Shown here one piece after another: positions 24,340 to 37,005 of a stretch of 64,000 bases of DNA. Numbering within the stretch: position 1 is the stretch's first letter; the number at the start of each line of letters is the position of its first letter. The position numbers and the translations under genes were made by a program. The notes beneath the pieces are model-generated. The model was not told where the DNA came from, made no database searches, and worked only from the letters and a program-made list of their open reading frames with translations. This DNA comes from Cardinalis cardinalis (lineage: Eukaryota; Chordata; Aves; Passeriformes; Cardinalidae), in the NCBI GenBank assembly GCA_014549065.1, contig JACDOX010000033.1:4127149-4191148 (forward strand), read 5' to 3'.

Positions 24340-27300
24340 GTGAGGGGCGGGTGCGGCGGCCGGGCTGGCGAGGGGCTTGGAGCTGCAGCTGTACTCCCGC
24401 TTTGAGCGATGGCGTGTGGTGTCCTTGCTCCTGCCGAGCCCTTGAGCCAGTGCCGTGAGGGGCCGTGGGGGTGTGTGTGTGCCCGTGCCCGTGGGGGTGC
24501 TGCGGCGGGCCGTGACCACCAGCCCGTTGCGTGCGTGCGGCACTGGAAGTCAGCCGTGTGCTGCTGCTTCTTGAGGGGACCCCAGTGGTAAACCGGCATG
24601 TGAGGGGCCTGTAAATCACAGTGATGAGAAAGGGGAAAGGCNGGGCTTTAAGAGTATGTCTCCCTTCTAAGGATGCCTTTTCATTGTGCTTGGGTGTTTT
24701 GTCTCTCTCTCCCTCANTGGAGATTGCGTCTGTGCCATGTGCTTGAGGATGGCTCTCCTTTGGCAGGGAGGTTAGAGCAGATGACCCACTGTGGTCCCTT
24801 CACNTCTTACCCATTCTGTGGTACTGTGGTCTCCTGGGTGGCAGGAGGGCTGCTGGTAAGCTCGGCTGAAGCTTTGTCTTTCTGTAAACAACCTGAGTTG
24901 TGTTAGTTAAGATCTCCCTGAAGCATGTGTCTTTCTGGCTCCTGCACTGAACAGTGCTGTCTGGACTCAAGTTGGTTTGAGTTCAGGTCTGTGGGTTTGG
25001 ATACTGTAGGGACAGTAAATCCTGAATGTTCCTCACAAATGNTTGAAATCAGGCAGAATTCATTCAGTGAGTCTCACTGGTCACCTCTCTGCCCTGAAGT
25101 GTTTTCAGGTGAGCACATGCACAACAGACCAATGTAACCAGACTGGAAAGGCCAGGGAAATGGCAGGGTATGTCGTATATGTGTCACCAGCTAGTAACAT
25201 AAAGGTGANTGTCACAGAATCCTTAGGGCTGGAAAGGACCTCTGGATATCATCTCCTCCAACTCCCTTGCCAGGGCAGGGTCACCTGGAGCAGATCACGC
25301 AGGAATGTGACCAGGTAGATTTTGAATGTCTCCAGAGAGGGAAACCCCACGATCTGCTGAAGCAGCCTGTTCTAGTGGTCTGTTTCAGTATAAAAATGTT
25401 TTTTCCTCACATGTATTTATTTATTTATGGTTTATGATTATCTGGTATATTTCACTGGTTAGGCTTTCATTAGAGAAACACAGTTCTTGGCACTCTAACG
25501 CAATTATAACCACCAAAGGGAGTCCAGAGGGGTGTGCTGACTGTCCAGCGGCTTCCTTTGGTGAGCCTACCAGAGAGAATTGAACAGTGGTTTTTTTGTT
25601 TGNTTGGTTGGTTTTTTGGTTTTTTTTGTGGTTGTGGTTTGAGAAGTGGTAGACAAGAAGTGTTGAGATGGTAGGGTCTAGGGTCTACCTTACAAAAAGA
25701 GAAGTGGCAAAATGGCTCAGCCTGTTAGGGACCTGCTGTTCNCAGAATGAAAAGAGACTGATTTTAGCTGCCACAGAAAATTCCTGCAAAGTGTTTAAGG
25801 ACTTGTAGTAGCTTTAGATTAAGTTTTGGGGATTTTTTTAGAAGTTTTCGGAATGGAACATACTAGTTTTGAAAGGATTTTAGAACTACTCTTTTTTGTG
25901 CATTACAGGTAGAAATCTCTGTGCAAAGACACTACTACTAGATAAAATTCTTTCCACTTGCAGTCATGAGAACACTACTGAAGAGAGGTTAGGGAGGAAG
26001 GAAAAAAAATGCCTTTAAGCCAGAGGAAGAGAGGGCTATGTTTTAGTTTGCATGACAACCAAGATTCTTGATTCATAAGTTAAAATTACTCTGTTCAGTA
26101 TTACCTTCTGAGCTGTTATGATTGTAAAGAAAACTTTTCAAACGAGTCTTAATGTGGTGTGATGCATGACTGGCTTTGAAAGGCCTCGTCTAGGCAGAGT
26201 CATGCTTGTTTAACTGAAGTCATGATGCTAAATGAATGCAATTTTCTATATGGACACTTATCAGATTAGCTTGCACTTACAAATTGCAGGTGTAATTGAT
26301 ATGATCTGGNGTAAATAGATATAAATGGGTCTCCATAATGGTTGGTTTAAATTCGTGCCACTTCTTTCANATAGCTCTAGTCTTTTGACAGGCAGCCCTA
26401 TTGACAATGCTGAGCTCCCTAGGGCTTGCTTGAGGAAACTCATCAGGAAAATAAAACTGGCAAGACTGGTCCATTTTGTACCAAAATAGTGAAAATGAAA
26501 TTCACTCAAGAGGGTGACGTGGATGACCAAAGGTGTGGAGAACTTTATGCAAGAAAGTACCAAGCATTCCAGGTCCTTTTAAGCTGGAAAATGTGGCTGC
26601 AAGGGACCCAATATAGGCCTATATCCTCTGCATGCTACTTGTAGCTTTGAACAAAGAATGAACATACACTGTCAATACAAAGTTAGGGCTATGAAATGAA
26701 ACCAGCAATAGACGAGCTCAGAACAAACAGGAGGGGTTGGGTCTTCCCATAACCTGCTGTGAAACTTCTGGCCAAAGGATATTGTAACCACTAAAAATAT
26801 ACTTGTGGCTCAAGCAACAACTGAAAAAAAAAATTCAGAGAGGCAGAAAAGTGCATTAAATTAAAGGCAGNGCCTGGGCAGCAAAATGTCACGTGTGTGC
26901 TTCTGTAAAGTATTGTTACATGTGTTGCTGCTTCTGATAGGGCAATGGCTCATCAGTGTCTGTGAAGGAACATAAAGAATAGGGAAAAGGCCAACACAGT
27001 TCATGCTCAGTGAAGCTGTTCAGGCAAAAGTTTTGAAAATGTGGCTCGCTGCTCTGTGGTCACGTCTGTGTGCGGTCCTGCAAAGCCGCTGCTCTGCGCT
27101 GAGGCAGGGTGGGCTGACTGACGAGATGGTGCCTGCAAAGCTGAAGGAGGAGGTGGATAGGATCCAGCCTCTCCTCCTTTAGCAGCACACAGGGCTGTTC
27201 TGTAGGAGCCGTCTTAGACTTTGCTGGTGGATGGATCATCCTCTGCTGTGAATAGCTTGTCTGGTAAATATTTCCAAGCATGCTGTGGGCGGCATGTCTG

Positions 27301-30300
27301 TGAAATGATTTTCCAGTGTGCAAAATNATTCCAAGAGCATGGAGAAAATGGAAGTGTGTCCATGAACAGCAAGTTAGCACTTTAATTTAAACAAAAATTG
27401 TCTCTGCTGGACTGATTTTAATAATCCAGCCAAATTTGTGGATGCAGGAACCATTAATTCTTCTGTGAAAGAACAGCTCAAGTGTGCTGGCAGGTGACAA
27501 GGCATGTAAAGACTCTTGGGGAAGGGGTTTTTTCTTTGCCCCCACCTCTTCAGTTGGCTTTGATCTGTTTTATGAGGGTCAGAAGATGAAAACCTCAATA
27601 CCTAATGCTGTTGGATGTCGACGTATGTGTGATATGGCTCTTTGCCAGTATCTTAATTAGGGAATTCGTAAAAGCGGAGGGTGGATGCCAGTTCTTGAAA
27701 AGCGCTTTTAGCCTTTCTGCTGGAGAGAAGGCTTTCATTAATTCACTACAAAATGTATTAAATGGGATCCAGCTCAATTCTATAAGCAAACCTGCTTCTT
27801 TTTCACTTCTCTCTTTGTCTCTGCCTTTATGTGAGCCATTTTGGGCTCTCTGCCCAAGATGGTCCCAACAAATGGAATTAGTAATAGGCATGTAAGTCAG
27901 TTTGGATTGAAATACATTCCAGGTCTCTCTAGTTTAAAAAGGTTTCCAGATCATGAGCAAGTATTGCCAGAATTCAGCAAAAATAGCCTTGTCATACCTG
28001 TGGAGCAAAGGAGGCATCTGGTCTTAGACCCTAATNTGCATCCAAAGCTGCTGAGACTTGACTTTCTGGAGTGCCTCCTGAGGAGCTTCAGAAGGGCAGC
28101 TCTGTGTGCCCAGATCTGCTGCCTGGATGTGAAGCACATGATTCCTTCCCCCTTTTTTTAACTGGAACTGCTTAAAGATGTTGCTGTGAATGAAGTCCTG
28201 TGTCCCTGTTACCATNTGTGTGAAGCTGAGGAGCTGTCATGTGAGCTTTCTGCTTGCTGCATTTCAGCTCTGTCCCAGAGGATCCCCTTCAAGGAAAGGA
28301 GAGCTAAAAGGAGGAAAGGTTCATCTTTGCAACTTAGGAGGCACTGTGCTGAGATTGCCACTAACGAGATAAGGTAGTGTGAAGTGCAAGGGTGCTTCAG
28401 CTAAGTGAGCTNGGCTCCTTGTTTTCCTGTGGACTTCCAGTGTGCCCAGGTACATACCCCAACTAACCTCACATATTATTTAGTTAGGAGGGAAAGCTTT
28501 CCATCCACAGCAAGCTCAGGTGAGCACCTGCTTCTAGGATTGCTCTCCTGGAGGGCTAGCTGTAGCAGGGAATTATGGCAAAGCCCTACAGATTTTCTTG
28601 TGCTACAGTTTTACAGACTACAGCCCCCCCTAGGAGTTTCCTTAGCAGCCCAGAGAGTGATCAGTAGTTCCCAGGTACTACTCTGATTTTTTTCCTTGCG
28701 CTTATTTTCTTTTCTTTCTTTTGTTCTGCAGTGAAGAGTTACTTGGATGGCTGAGTTGCTGAAACACTCTTGGCTTGCAGGAGCAGCTCCTAAATGCCAA
28801 GGAAGGCAATGGCATTCACATATCAAGATAGTGCTCTGCCCATAGTTTGGGTTGGTGTCTGAGGCTTCTTATTCAAATGAGCTGCCTTCAGGAGGCAGAA
28901 TTTATTGTCTTAATTTATAAGTGGGGAAACTGAGGCACAGTGAATGGATAATGTCTGTGAATCCCCACTCTTGTCCTTCCTTATAACCCCTAATAACCCA
29001 GGTTAGCCAGAAGCAAAGAAGTAGTGAGATTCTGAAAGAAAAGTATTTTGTTCATTCAGCAATCTTCCTTGCTTGCTTATTTTTTTTTCTGGTTATTTTT
29101 CATCCCTTGTGCCCCCAGCTCAGCACAGCTGATGGTGCAGTTCTGGGGCATGTGGTTTATTAGCAAATTATTGCTCTCCAGCAGGGGACCCAAACTTGGG
29201 TTTTGATTTAAGAGCAGTAAAACCAGTTGAAACTTTAAAGTATTATGTGGAATCTGGAGATTTTTAGTCAGCAGAAAGTGAAAGCACTGACAAAGTTGGG
29301 CAGAATATACTCCTGTTAAGTCTCATGAAATGNGGGAAGTNTGGGCAGAGAATGTACTAGTAGGANCAACTGCCAGCTAGGANGAGTAGGCATGGAGGGG
29401 AGGATTGGAGTGCAGTAGCATGGATAATTTAGTGGTGGGGTTGGCAGCTGACTAAGTAAAGCTCTCAATAATTCTTTAATGTATTATTTAGCATTATTTT
29501 TAAATATATTTCCAGAGAAGTCACAGTGCACTGTAATAATTTAACAGGCTAAAGAGGAGCCAGGTAACACATGCTGAAGAATCTTNCCCTGTGTGTGCTT
29601 GTAAGGGTTTCCAACAGCTAAGGGAGCAGAAACAGCCATTTGCAAATGGTGGGAACTGGTGAGGGAGATGGTAATCCTTAAATTTCACTGGACCAACACC
29701 CCACCTGTACCACACTGTGCTGTTAAAGTAACTTGTTGATAAGTGTGGTCAGAGCTGGCCTTCGTGAAGCCCTTTCTTGGCCCTGAAGCAGACTGGGGCA
29801 ATGCATCCTGCTGAGTTGTGGTCCTTGACATGGCGATGAGCAGCTACAGTTAACATTCTTAACTGGCACAGCTGGAAGTGGAGGAGGACAGTTATCCTCA
29901 TCCAGGCAANCCCAAGCATTGCCAACCACAGAAGTGCTATTCCCTGAGCTTTGGGATCAGGTGACGTGCCTTGGTGCTCCCCTTGGGCTCAGGAAGCTGT
30001 GCATCTGCCTCTGGGGAGTCTGGCATCTGCAGCACTGGCAGTTGCCTAATAGCCCAGGACTTTGAGATTGCTATCTGATAAATCAAAGATTTATTTGCGC
30101 CTTCTTATATGTCCCCCTCCCCAGCTCTGCTGTGCTCCTTCCAGACTATTTAACTGACTGGTTAAACTTCTTTTCATGGTCTGCTTTATGTCAAGCCTCT
30201 TCTCTCCAGTCCTGCTTAGTTATAATGCTTGCCTGCTTTTCCTGAGCAGAAGGTGTGAGATTGTTAATGAGCTCATTAACAGGAGCTGATCAGAACAGAG

Positions 30301-33300
30301 CTGATCCCAAAGCAGCAATAATTAGGGATCACTACCTTTGATTTTGTTTCCCTTATTACTGTTTATGAGTGTGTGTGTGCTCTGGGCTGCTTCTGAGGCT
30401 GATGTCCAGGCAGGTCATTCCGCCTTTACCCGGCACTGTGCTGCCTCTTAGCGTCCGGTGTGTGAAAGCTCCCACCACAGGGAGGCCGTGCTGCCAGCCT
30501 TGGCCTTCCCTGGAGAACCAGGCACAGCAGGAGTGTTGCACTAAGTAGCTCAAAAGAGAGGTCACTGCCACCTTAGTGCACTGAGGCCGTTTTCTTTCAG
30601 GCTAGGTTGTTGTGTTCATGTTGTCTGATTAGCCCACTGTTTCCCTGCTGGAAGCAAGCTTGAAAGACAAAGTTTTCCTTGAGATGTCTATGCTGTGGTT
30701 GCCAGGCAGAAGAGAGGAATGATTCCCAGAACTGTTGCCTATGGTAGGATTCCCTCCTGGGCAGTCTGTTTGCATACAAGGAAATGCACCCTCCTGTGCC
30801 TAGCTGTGGCTACTCCCCTCCACAGGAAGACACGGGGGTGGCTGTTGGGATACTTGGTGAAGAGACACAAGGAGATAACAAGTGTTTTTCTGCACAGAAA
30901 CTTGTTGCTGCCAACACTTGGTACAGGTTGAAGGAGGCAGTGGCNAATGCTGTCTTGACCATACTGTGCAGGCTCCTGTTGCTGTTTTAGATTTAGTTGG
31001 GTAAAAGAGACTGGAAGTATCCCTTTATTTCCTCTTCACCCAACCAGACAGCTGAGGGTGCTTTGTAGATTTCTGCATCCATTCACAGTGGTTAAATAAG
31101 ACCCTGTCCCTCAGGCTTTGGTTTAGGCCAGTGTCTCTCCTTTTATCCTCTAATTGCATAAAGATACCTAAGATCACACCTCTCCTTGTAGACCCACATG
31201 CAAAGAAACCAGAGCAGGCTGGAACAGGATCAGATCTAGCAAAAGGGTGCTGGCCAGCCACACAATAGGCAGTGTCAGGGCTGGTTTGGCTGTGTCTGGG
31301 GTGAAGATGTTACAGTTGTCTGGGCTAGAATACAGGCTGAGCTGGGAGATGATGAGCTCTCTGTGCTGTGATCTCTACATAGATCTGGGATTCTTCCCCT
31401 GATCTGGGGAGGAGTAGTAGCTGAACTGCCACCATCTGAATGGGAAGGAGTCCGTGTGAGCTGAGAGNAGAAATGGCGGTGACTGGTGTGGTTTTTTTCA
31501 GATTGACGGATTGGAGGAGAAGCTGGCACGCTGCAGGCAAAGCATGGAAGAGGTGGACCTGAAGCTGCGCAAGGAGAAGCTCAGCCCTGAAGGAAGGTAT
31601 TGCAGACCAGCTCCTTACACAGCTCTGTGTGTGTGCACTTCAGCTTACCTGTCATCCTGCTGTGGACCAAGGAAGGGCTCTTGAAGGGGTGGGAATGTGT
31701 GATTTCCCCATGACAAGAGTCTTTTCCCACAGCTTGGAGCTTTCCTGGCGAACTTGCCTCTGTGAGAAGTGCAGTGATATAGAGAGAGAGCTGTATCTTA
31801 TTAACAGCCTGACTCCAGCCTGTGTCACAACCAGACAAGTAGTGCCTTAAACTTGCCAGTTCATTGCAGGCCTGGCTCCTGGCCTGTTAGGAACCTGCTC
31901 TGTGAGTCTGGCAAAAGTTTTCTGCACACTGCTGCCCAAGCCTTGCTGAAGCCACCCAGGTTCAATCAGGGAGATGTGCAGCAACTACTGCTGAGGGCCA
32001 AACCAGGCTGGGATCCAGCTGCAAAAGCAGCTGAGGGAAAATATCTGTGCCTGTGTTGCTAATGTGTCTGGATGTAGGGATGAATTAACACACTGGCTTT
32101 TCTTGGGAGTGCTAAGAGGGACAATTCCCCTGAAATCTGTGGCTGTCATAGAGGCAGCAGTTGTTGGCTTCTAGAGCTGGGACTCAAGCAAGGACTTTGG
32201 CCTGGATTCTGTAGTAGACATAGGCAGAACCTGCTATTTCTTTTTGAGTGTGAAGCAAGAGAATTAGATGTCCCAGCTGATTCTCAAATCTCTCTGCTTG
32301 AGGACATTTTTTCAGTCACTAGCATCCTACTGCTCTGCTCCAAGCAAAAAAAGCTGGGAAGCTCAGTCATCGGCCCAGGGAGTGGTCATCATGATCCTGG
32401 TGTTTGCTCTACACTACTGTCCTGTAGGACCCCATTAGAAATAATCATANCAATAGTGATGTCTCCATCCCTTGATATTTATCAGGCTTAGTTTAACTTC
32501 TTTGTTAAACTCTCCTTTGCACTCCCCCCTCTTCCTTTACTGGGGTTTTCTATCCCCATCAATATTTAGACAGGGTCCTGTCTCTTCCTGTCCCTCTTCT
32601 CTGTAGCTCTTCGTCTCAACAATCCTTTCCTGGCCTAAATTCTCCTTGTTACTGTGTGTATTCTTTATCTGGGGCTTAGGTGGCCAACAACCAAACCTAC
32701 AGCTGTGGTAACTTGACAGGATGTGATATATGATGGTTTCTGACTGAAGTATAGGGCCTAGAGCAAAGAATTATGAATTAAGATTCTTGGGGCCTTCTAT
32801 GAGTTTTACAGCTTGTATGGAAATAGAACTTCCACTGTCCTATTCCAGACCCTTTGAAAAACCCTAGAAGGAAGGTACCATGATCAAAATTATTGATTCT
32901 GTGTATAGCACACAAAGAGGAGCTCTGCTTTTCCACTTTGAAGTTCAGTTGTCATGGTTTCTTCATGTCTGTTTCTCAAAGCTTCTTCCCTTGACTCTCT
33001 TCACAAGGCAAATTTCTAAGCAGCAGCTCAGTCATGTTGGTAAATCTGTCTTCTCACTTCCTACTGGCTGCCCTCCACCCACTTTTCTTCTAGAGCCGTT
33101 TCCTCTCCTGCTGCTCCTGATGTAGCTTGCTTTCTTGCCCTCTCTTACACTTAACTAGCTGTACACATAGATTTGGATCTCTTTCCTCCTACAGGTTGTT
33201 CTTGCTGTGCCCCAAGGGGAACAACAAATTCTGTTACACTTTCTGCCTTCTCTGAACCAAGAGATAATTTGTTAGTGCATGTTTATTTATGTGCAGAGTC

Positions 33301-36263
33301 TGAAAGAACTGACCGTGTCCTCACTGCCATAATGGAAACACTGCTGCTTTCAGGAATTTTATTTTGGGTTTATATGTCAATCTGTATATTAATTAATCAT
33401 CTTGTGCAATTTAAGACAAGGGCTGGGTTGGCCTAACTTAGTCTTTTCTGTTATTATGAGTCTTCAGTCTAATGACAGGTTGTTTAACTCATTAGTACTG
33501 GGCTTGGATTCAGCTTGTTTCCTTGAGTTCACCAATTTCTGTAAATTGGATACCTCTGACAAAGGGATCCCAGCTTCAAATGGTGAGAAGAATTACTGTT
33601 CCAGCACTAAGCCCAATGTGCTGGGGAGGAAGGATCCTCCAGAGAGCACATAAGGACCCTGCCCCATCCCATAGAACTTCCTGCCTCACCCTGGGGGAAC
33701 TGAAGTACGGCAATGACCCAAGAGCCCTTTCTAGCTGTTTACCTACACTGCTATCCTGAAAGGAGAGACAGGAAGCAATTTGGGGGAAGGAAAAAATAAT
33801 CTAAAATGCTGCATCTCTTCTCTTGCACAACTGGGTACTTCTAAACTGTCACCCTTCCAACAGGGAGGGGCGAGGGGCTCATCCTCTGAACAGATATCCC
33901 CCGCAGTGGGGACAGTCTCTCTTCCATCATGTAAGCAAAGAAATAGGCTGTGTTCTGCCTCGCAGGTAATGAACTCCTCTTCTCATTACAGAAAGTCACT
34001 GGAGAGAGAGCGAAACTTACTAATGACCAAAGCTGACAACTATGGTAAGAGCTTCATTAAAAATGGTCCCTCTGGGCAGGATGGGATCAGTGCTGCAGCT
34101 TAGCTTTGTCTTCAAGCTCCTGCCACCTCTGACTTCTGCCTTTGAATTTAGCTTCAACCAAAGGGAGCTAAACTAATGGAAATGTAGTCAGCATATTATA
34201 TTAGGAGTCTGCATACTCCTACTTGAGCTGTACTTCCGTAGGGAAAAAAAATAAGCATCAACTAATGAAGGGGAGAAAATGTCCTCCTCCAAACACCCCA
34301 AATTACCAGTCTTCAGATAATCATAGCTAACAGATTGGCTCGAGTAGCTTTTAACATCGCTCTCCCCAGCCTTTTTTTTTGCCTAGTAGAGGCTTGCTAG
34401 GCAAAAAGGTAAGTGATATCAGGAGTGTAGCAAAATATACCTTCCTTGGGGAAGGTTCTTACTGCATCAATTTATGAGGCCACTCAGCACAAGAGCATAG
34501 TGATTCACACTGATGCGCTGCCTGCACTTCTAGAGAGCCAGGGTCTTTCCTTGGTGCAAGTCCTGCTGTAGACACTTAGAATGAAAGCCTCTCTGAGATA
34601 CCATACTTGACAGGACTTCCATTCCACTACAGGTGCTGCTTTGTACATCTTCAGGTATTGATCAGTGTGTTACCTGCTTGGCAGTACTCTGCAGCTGTGC
34701 AAGCAGCAGAGCTCACACAAGGGAAAGAGGCACAAGTATTCTTCTGGGTCTAGAGGGTTGAAAGATGGGGTATGGCCAGCAAATTTGTAATTATAACTCA
34801 TGCTAGAGGACTGCTTCCAGAAGAGTAACAGTTATTTTAAACAGACTGAAAGCCGTTGCCCTAAGGGCCTACCACTAGAGACAGCAGAAGACTGAAAATT
34901 GCTGCCACCCTTTTAGCAGCCAGCAGTCAGCCATCCCTGGTGGCATCAGCAGAGCAGTGTGACAGCAGCTCAGACAGCAGCAACAGCCTCACCTAATGGT
35001 GACATCACTGCTATGGCCTCTGACTAAATATTTCCTTATTCCAGCTGATGCAGTTGAGGCCATGAACAGCAGCTGCTGACAATGGCATTGTCAGCATCAG
35101 TTTAATCTGGCACTGCTGTGTGTGAGGTTATGTGACCCTGTCACCTCCTTTGTGGCCTTGCAGATTCACAGGTTGCTCTGTGGCTGCATGAGTGTGCTTG
35201 TATTAGGTGAAGAATGGGGCAGAAAGAACAGCTAAAAGTCTCTTTTGATTACCAACAACACTTGGAGAAGCGCTGGAGGCTGCTTGTGCAAACTGTAGAG
35301 ACAGTAAGGTGTGCAGTCTCTGCAGATGAACTCAGCAANAAAAGCCATCTGTCTCTGGACAGTGCGCAGCCAACCTTGCCTGCCACACACTTAGTGCTGT
35401 TTAGCCTTGCAGTCTCTAAGGCTGGAGGCCTCACTACTTGCCTGTACCAGCCAGCAAAGTTTTGTGGAACAGAACTAGCAAGAGTGAGGTTCTCATCTTT
35501 GGTAAAGGGAACCAAACAGAAATGGAGATTGGCAAGACTCCATATTTGAAGTAGCCACTGTCTTCCTCTCTCTGCATCTGTGGTTCTAAGGTTGCTTTCC
35601 TTGTCCCTGGTTTACCTATCTCTAAAAAGCTAAAAGCTTCAGACCCAAACAGAATAAGAGTGTCCAGGTTCAGACCTTTTCCACACCAATCCTTCTGAGG
35701 TGTAAGGAAACACAGATTATGCAGCACTCAAAGGTGGCTACAGTTGTATTTAAATTTTAGCACTAGAAAGAGCTACCAGGCTGTTATATCTAGAAGATAG
35801 TAGAAATAGCTCTCTGCCCTCCTGTCTTCTTCATTCTCTTAGGGAACATGCGCAGTTATTCTAATGACAGTCTGTCCTTAGTAGAGGCCTACAGCAATGT
35901 CATTTGCCAACAGGAACTGGTCTGGCACTGAAGTTCCCAAGCACAGCTACCACGAGTGTCAGGATGAGAGCAAATGAAAGGGTTCCTACTAGTTTGGGTA
36001 GTTACTTCNCATTCAGCACATCCTGTTGGCAGCTTTGCATACTGCTCCCAAAATTTTTGCCTGTGGCCAAGGTAGCTTGTGCTTCTAAGAGAGTTTTGAA
36101 AGGAGATGCAGCTGCAACATGAAGAACCTTCACAGGCAAGTCTTTTGTTTGTTTCCCAGAGAAAGAACTGAGTGCGCTTCGTAAGGAAAATCGCAAGAAT
36201 GCTGCCCTTGCTGTGGCCATGGCATTGCTGATTGCTCTTATTTACGCCTGCTGGACAATGTGA
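24301..36263 (+). CDS. CCDC167: CCDC167, coiled-coil single-pass membrane protein
   Basis: The gene is assembled from four exons: 24301-24339, 31502-31596, 33992-34044 and 36160-36263 (291 nt, 96 aa plus stop). All introns are GT-AG and the phases agree. The protein matches human CCDC167 (97 aa) closely: IDGLEEKL, KLSPEGRKSLE, RKENRKN and the terminal YACWTM against human YAYWTM. Residues 14-75 are charged with heptad-like leucines, consistent with a coiled coil. Residues 77-93 (AALAVAMALLIALIYAC) form one hydrophobic segment ending four residues from the C-terminus, as in tail-anchored proteins. The start at 24301 gives 13 residues before IDGLEEKL against 14 in human and has a good Kozak context (gccggaccATGg). 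An in-frame ATG at 24277 would add eight residues. The molecular function of this family is not established. It is convergent with CMTR1, as in human. Confidence 0.95.
25211..25413 (-). mobile_element. CR1 LINE, 3' end fragment
   Basis: The plus text 'cacagaatccttagggctggaaaggacctctgg' and the following 'ctccagagagggaaaccccac' are reverse-complement CR1 3' sequence, truncated on its 5' side near 25413. Element orientation is minus, antisense to CCDC167. Confidence 0.85.
28905..28960 (-). mobile_element. MIR-type SINE remnant
   Basis: 'ataagtggggaaactgaggcacagtgaatgg' is the reverse complement of the conserved MIR tail (TGTGCCTCAGTTTCC). The rest is too decayed to delimit. MIRs predate the bird-mammal split, so this would be an ancient relic. 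Confidence 0.55.
31502..31596 (+). CDS. CCDC167: CCDC167 coding exon 2
   Basis: It encodes residues 14-44 plus two bases of Arg45, including IDGLEEKLARC and KLSPEG, the best conserved coiled-coil part. Acceptor tttttttcag; donor GTATTG; ends in phase 2. Confidence 0.95.
31597..33991 (+). other. CCDC167: CCDC167 intron 2
   Basis: About 2.4 kb. Open frames such as plus 33173-33436 have no family resemblance. No repeat was recognised. Confidence 0.6.
33992..34044 (+). CDS. CCDC167: CCDC167 coding exon 3
   Basis: It completes Arg45 and encodes KSLERERNLLMTKADNY (46-62), close to human KSLEKEKNSLMNKASNY at the same place. Acceptor cattacag; donor GTAAGA; ends in phase 1. Confidence 0.95.
34045..36159 (+). 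other. CCDC167: CCDC167 intron 3
   Basis: About 2.1 kb with no gene or identifiable repeat. A CAG/CAGC-rich stretch (about 34915-34995) and a T8 run (34373-34380) are the only compositional oddities. Confidence 0.6.
36160..36263 (+). CDS. CCDC167: CCDC167 coding exon 4 with membrane anchor
   Basis: It encodes Glu63 to the stop TGA at 36261-36263: KELSALRKENRKN, then the hydrophobic segment and the ACWTM terminus. The basic RKENRKN just before the hydrophobic run predicts that the N-terminus faces the cytosol (positive-inside rule). Confidence 0.95.
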
Positions 36264-37005
36264 TTGCACTCAAGAATTCTCCCTGCTGAACAAATGACTC
36301 CTGCAAGGAGCTTTTCCTCCTTTCACCATTGTGCCTCCCCTAAGGGTGAGGATCAGCATTTCAAATTACTGTTCTTGTTTATAGTCTCCAAGCCTTGTTG
36401 TAGGGAAGATTTTTCTCTGCAAATTGAGGAGGACAGGAGACAAACCAGAAATCACAGCACACTTGCGCTTGGAAATCAGGTCGAGCAGAGCTCAAGGTGG
36501 TGCCATCTTAGCCAAAACCCAGTCAGACCATGAAGCCTGATCCAGGAAGGCAATACATTCTCCCTTTTGAAGAGGACCTTTGTGATTACAGAGAGGTGCT
36601 TTCTGCCCAGCCCAGGTGGAGCACACACCTTGGCTCCTGTGACACAGTCATAAACTGAAGGGACCAAGCTCTTGATGCAAAAGGCAATCTGTAGGTATTG
36701 CAATCCTATATATTCCCAGAGCTGAGCTAAAGATGCTTCCTCCTCCATCCTGACTTCCAGGACCAAAGGAATCCTACATCCACAAAAGCAGATGGGGTGT
36801 AGGTATCTCTGCAAGCAGGGAGCATCCATATTGAGATATGGGTGCTTGGGCTGTGAGATGATCTGCCTACCTCTCCAGTGCATCAGAGCTTGGTAGCCAT
36901 TTTGTGCCTTTGAGAATCAGCGTGTGCAGAAGGCAATTTACTATCAACCCCCAGAGATGAAAGTGCTTCTGTAGAGCTTTAAATAAAATAATTTGACCTT
37001 TTAAT
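36264..37005 (+). other. CCDC167: CCDC167 3' UTR
   Basis: Non-coding stretch from the stop codon to the likely cleavage region after AATAAA at 36982. The end is estimated from the poly(A) signal and the following T/GT-rich text (tttggtgcgggttttttcc). Confidence 0.7.
36982..36987 (+). terminator. CCDC167: Poly(A) signal of CCDC167 (AATAAA)
   Basis: A canonical AATAAA about 720 bases after the stop is followed within 40 bases by a GT/T-rich downstream element, the usual pair for cleavage and polyadenylation. Confidence 0.8.

Larger units (their letters stand above)
23800..24620. promoter_or_regulatory. CCDC167: CpG island and promoter region of CCDC167
   Basis: This stretch is far richer in G+C and CpG than its surroundings and covers the first coding exon. 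Just upstream of the start codon lie a palindromic NRF1-type site (TGCGCATGCGC, 24272-24282) and an Sp1-type GGGCGGGGCC (24286-24295). No TATA box was seen, as is usual for such housekeeping promoters. The long minus-strand open frame across it (23747-24619) is a base-composition effect. Confidence 0.8.
24340..31501 (+). other. CCDC167: CCDC167 intron 1 (about 7.2 kb)
   Basis: The intron holds a CR1 fragment (25211-25413), a poly-T/GT-rich patch (25590-25640), a MIR-like remnant (28905-28960) and an 18-bp palindrome (30263-30280). A dense group of four ambiguous bases lies at 29332-29383. No further exon was recognised. It ends in a pyrimidine-rich acceptor (gtttttttcag). Confidence 0.8.

Noticed and set aside
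23747..24619. 290-codon minus-strand open frame
   Set aside because: It runs from CR1 sequence into the CpG island. The lack of stops comes from high G+C, two other frames are open over the same island, and ambiguous bases interrupt it.
33173..33436. Plus-strand 87-codon frame with a hydrophobic C-terminal part in CCDC167 intron 2
   Set aside because: No start context, splice signals or family match; T-rich sequence gives hydrophobic codons by composition.
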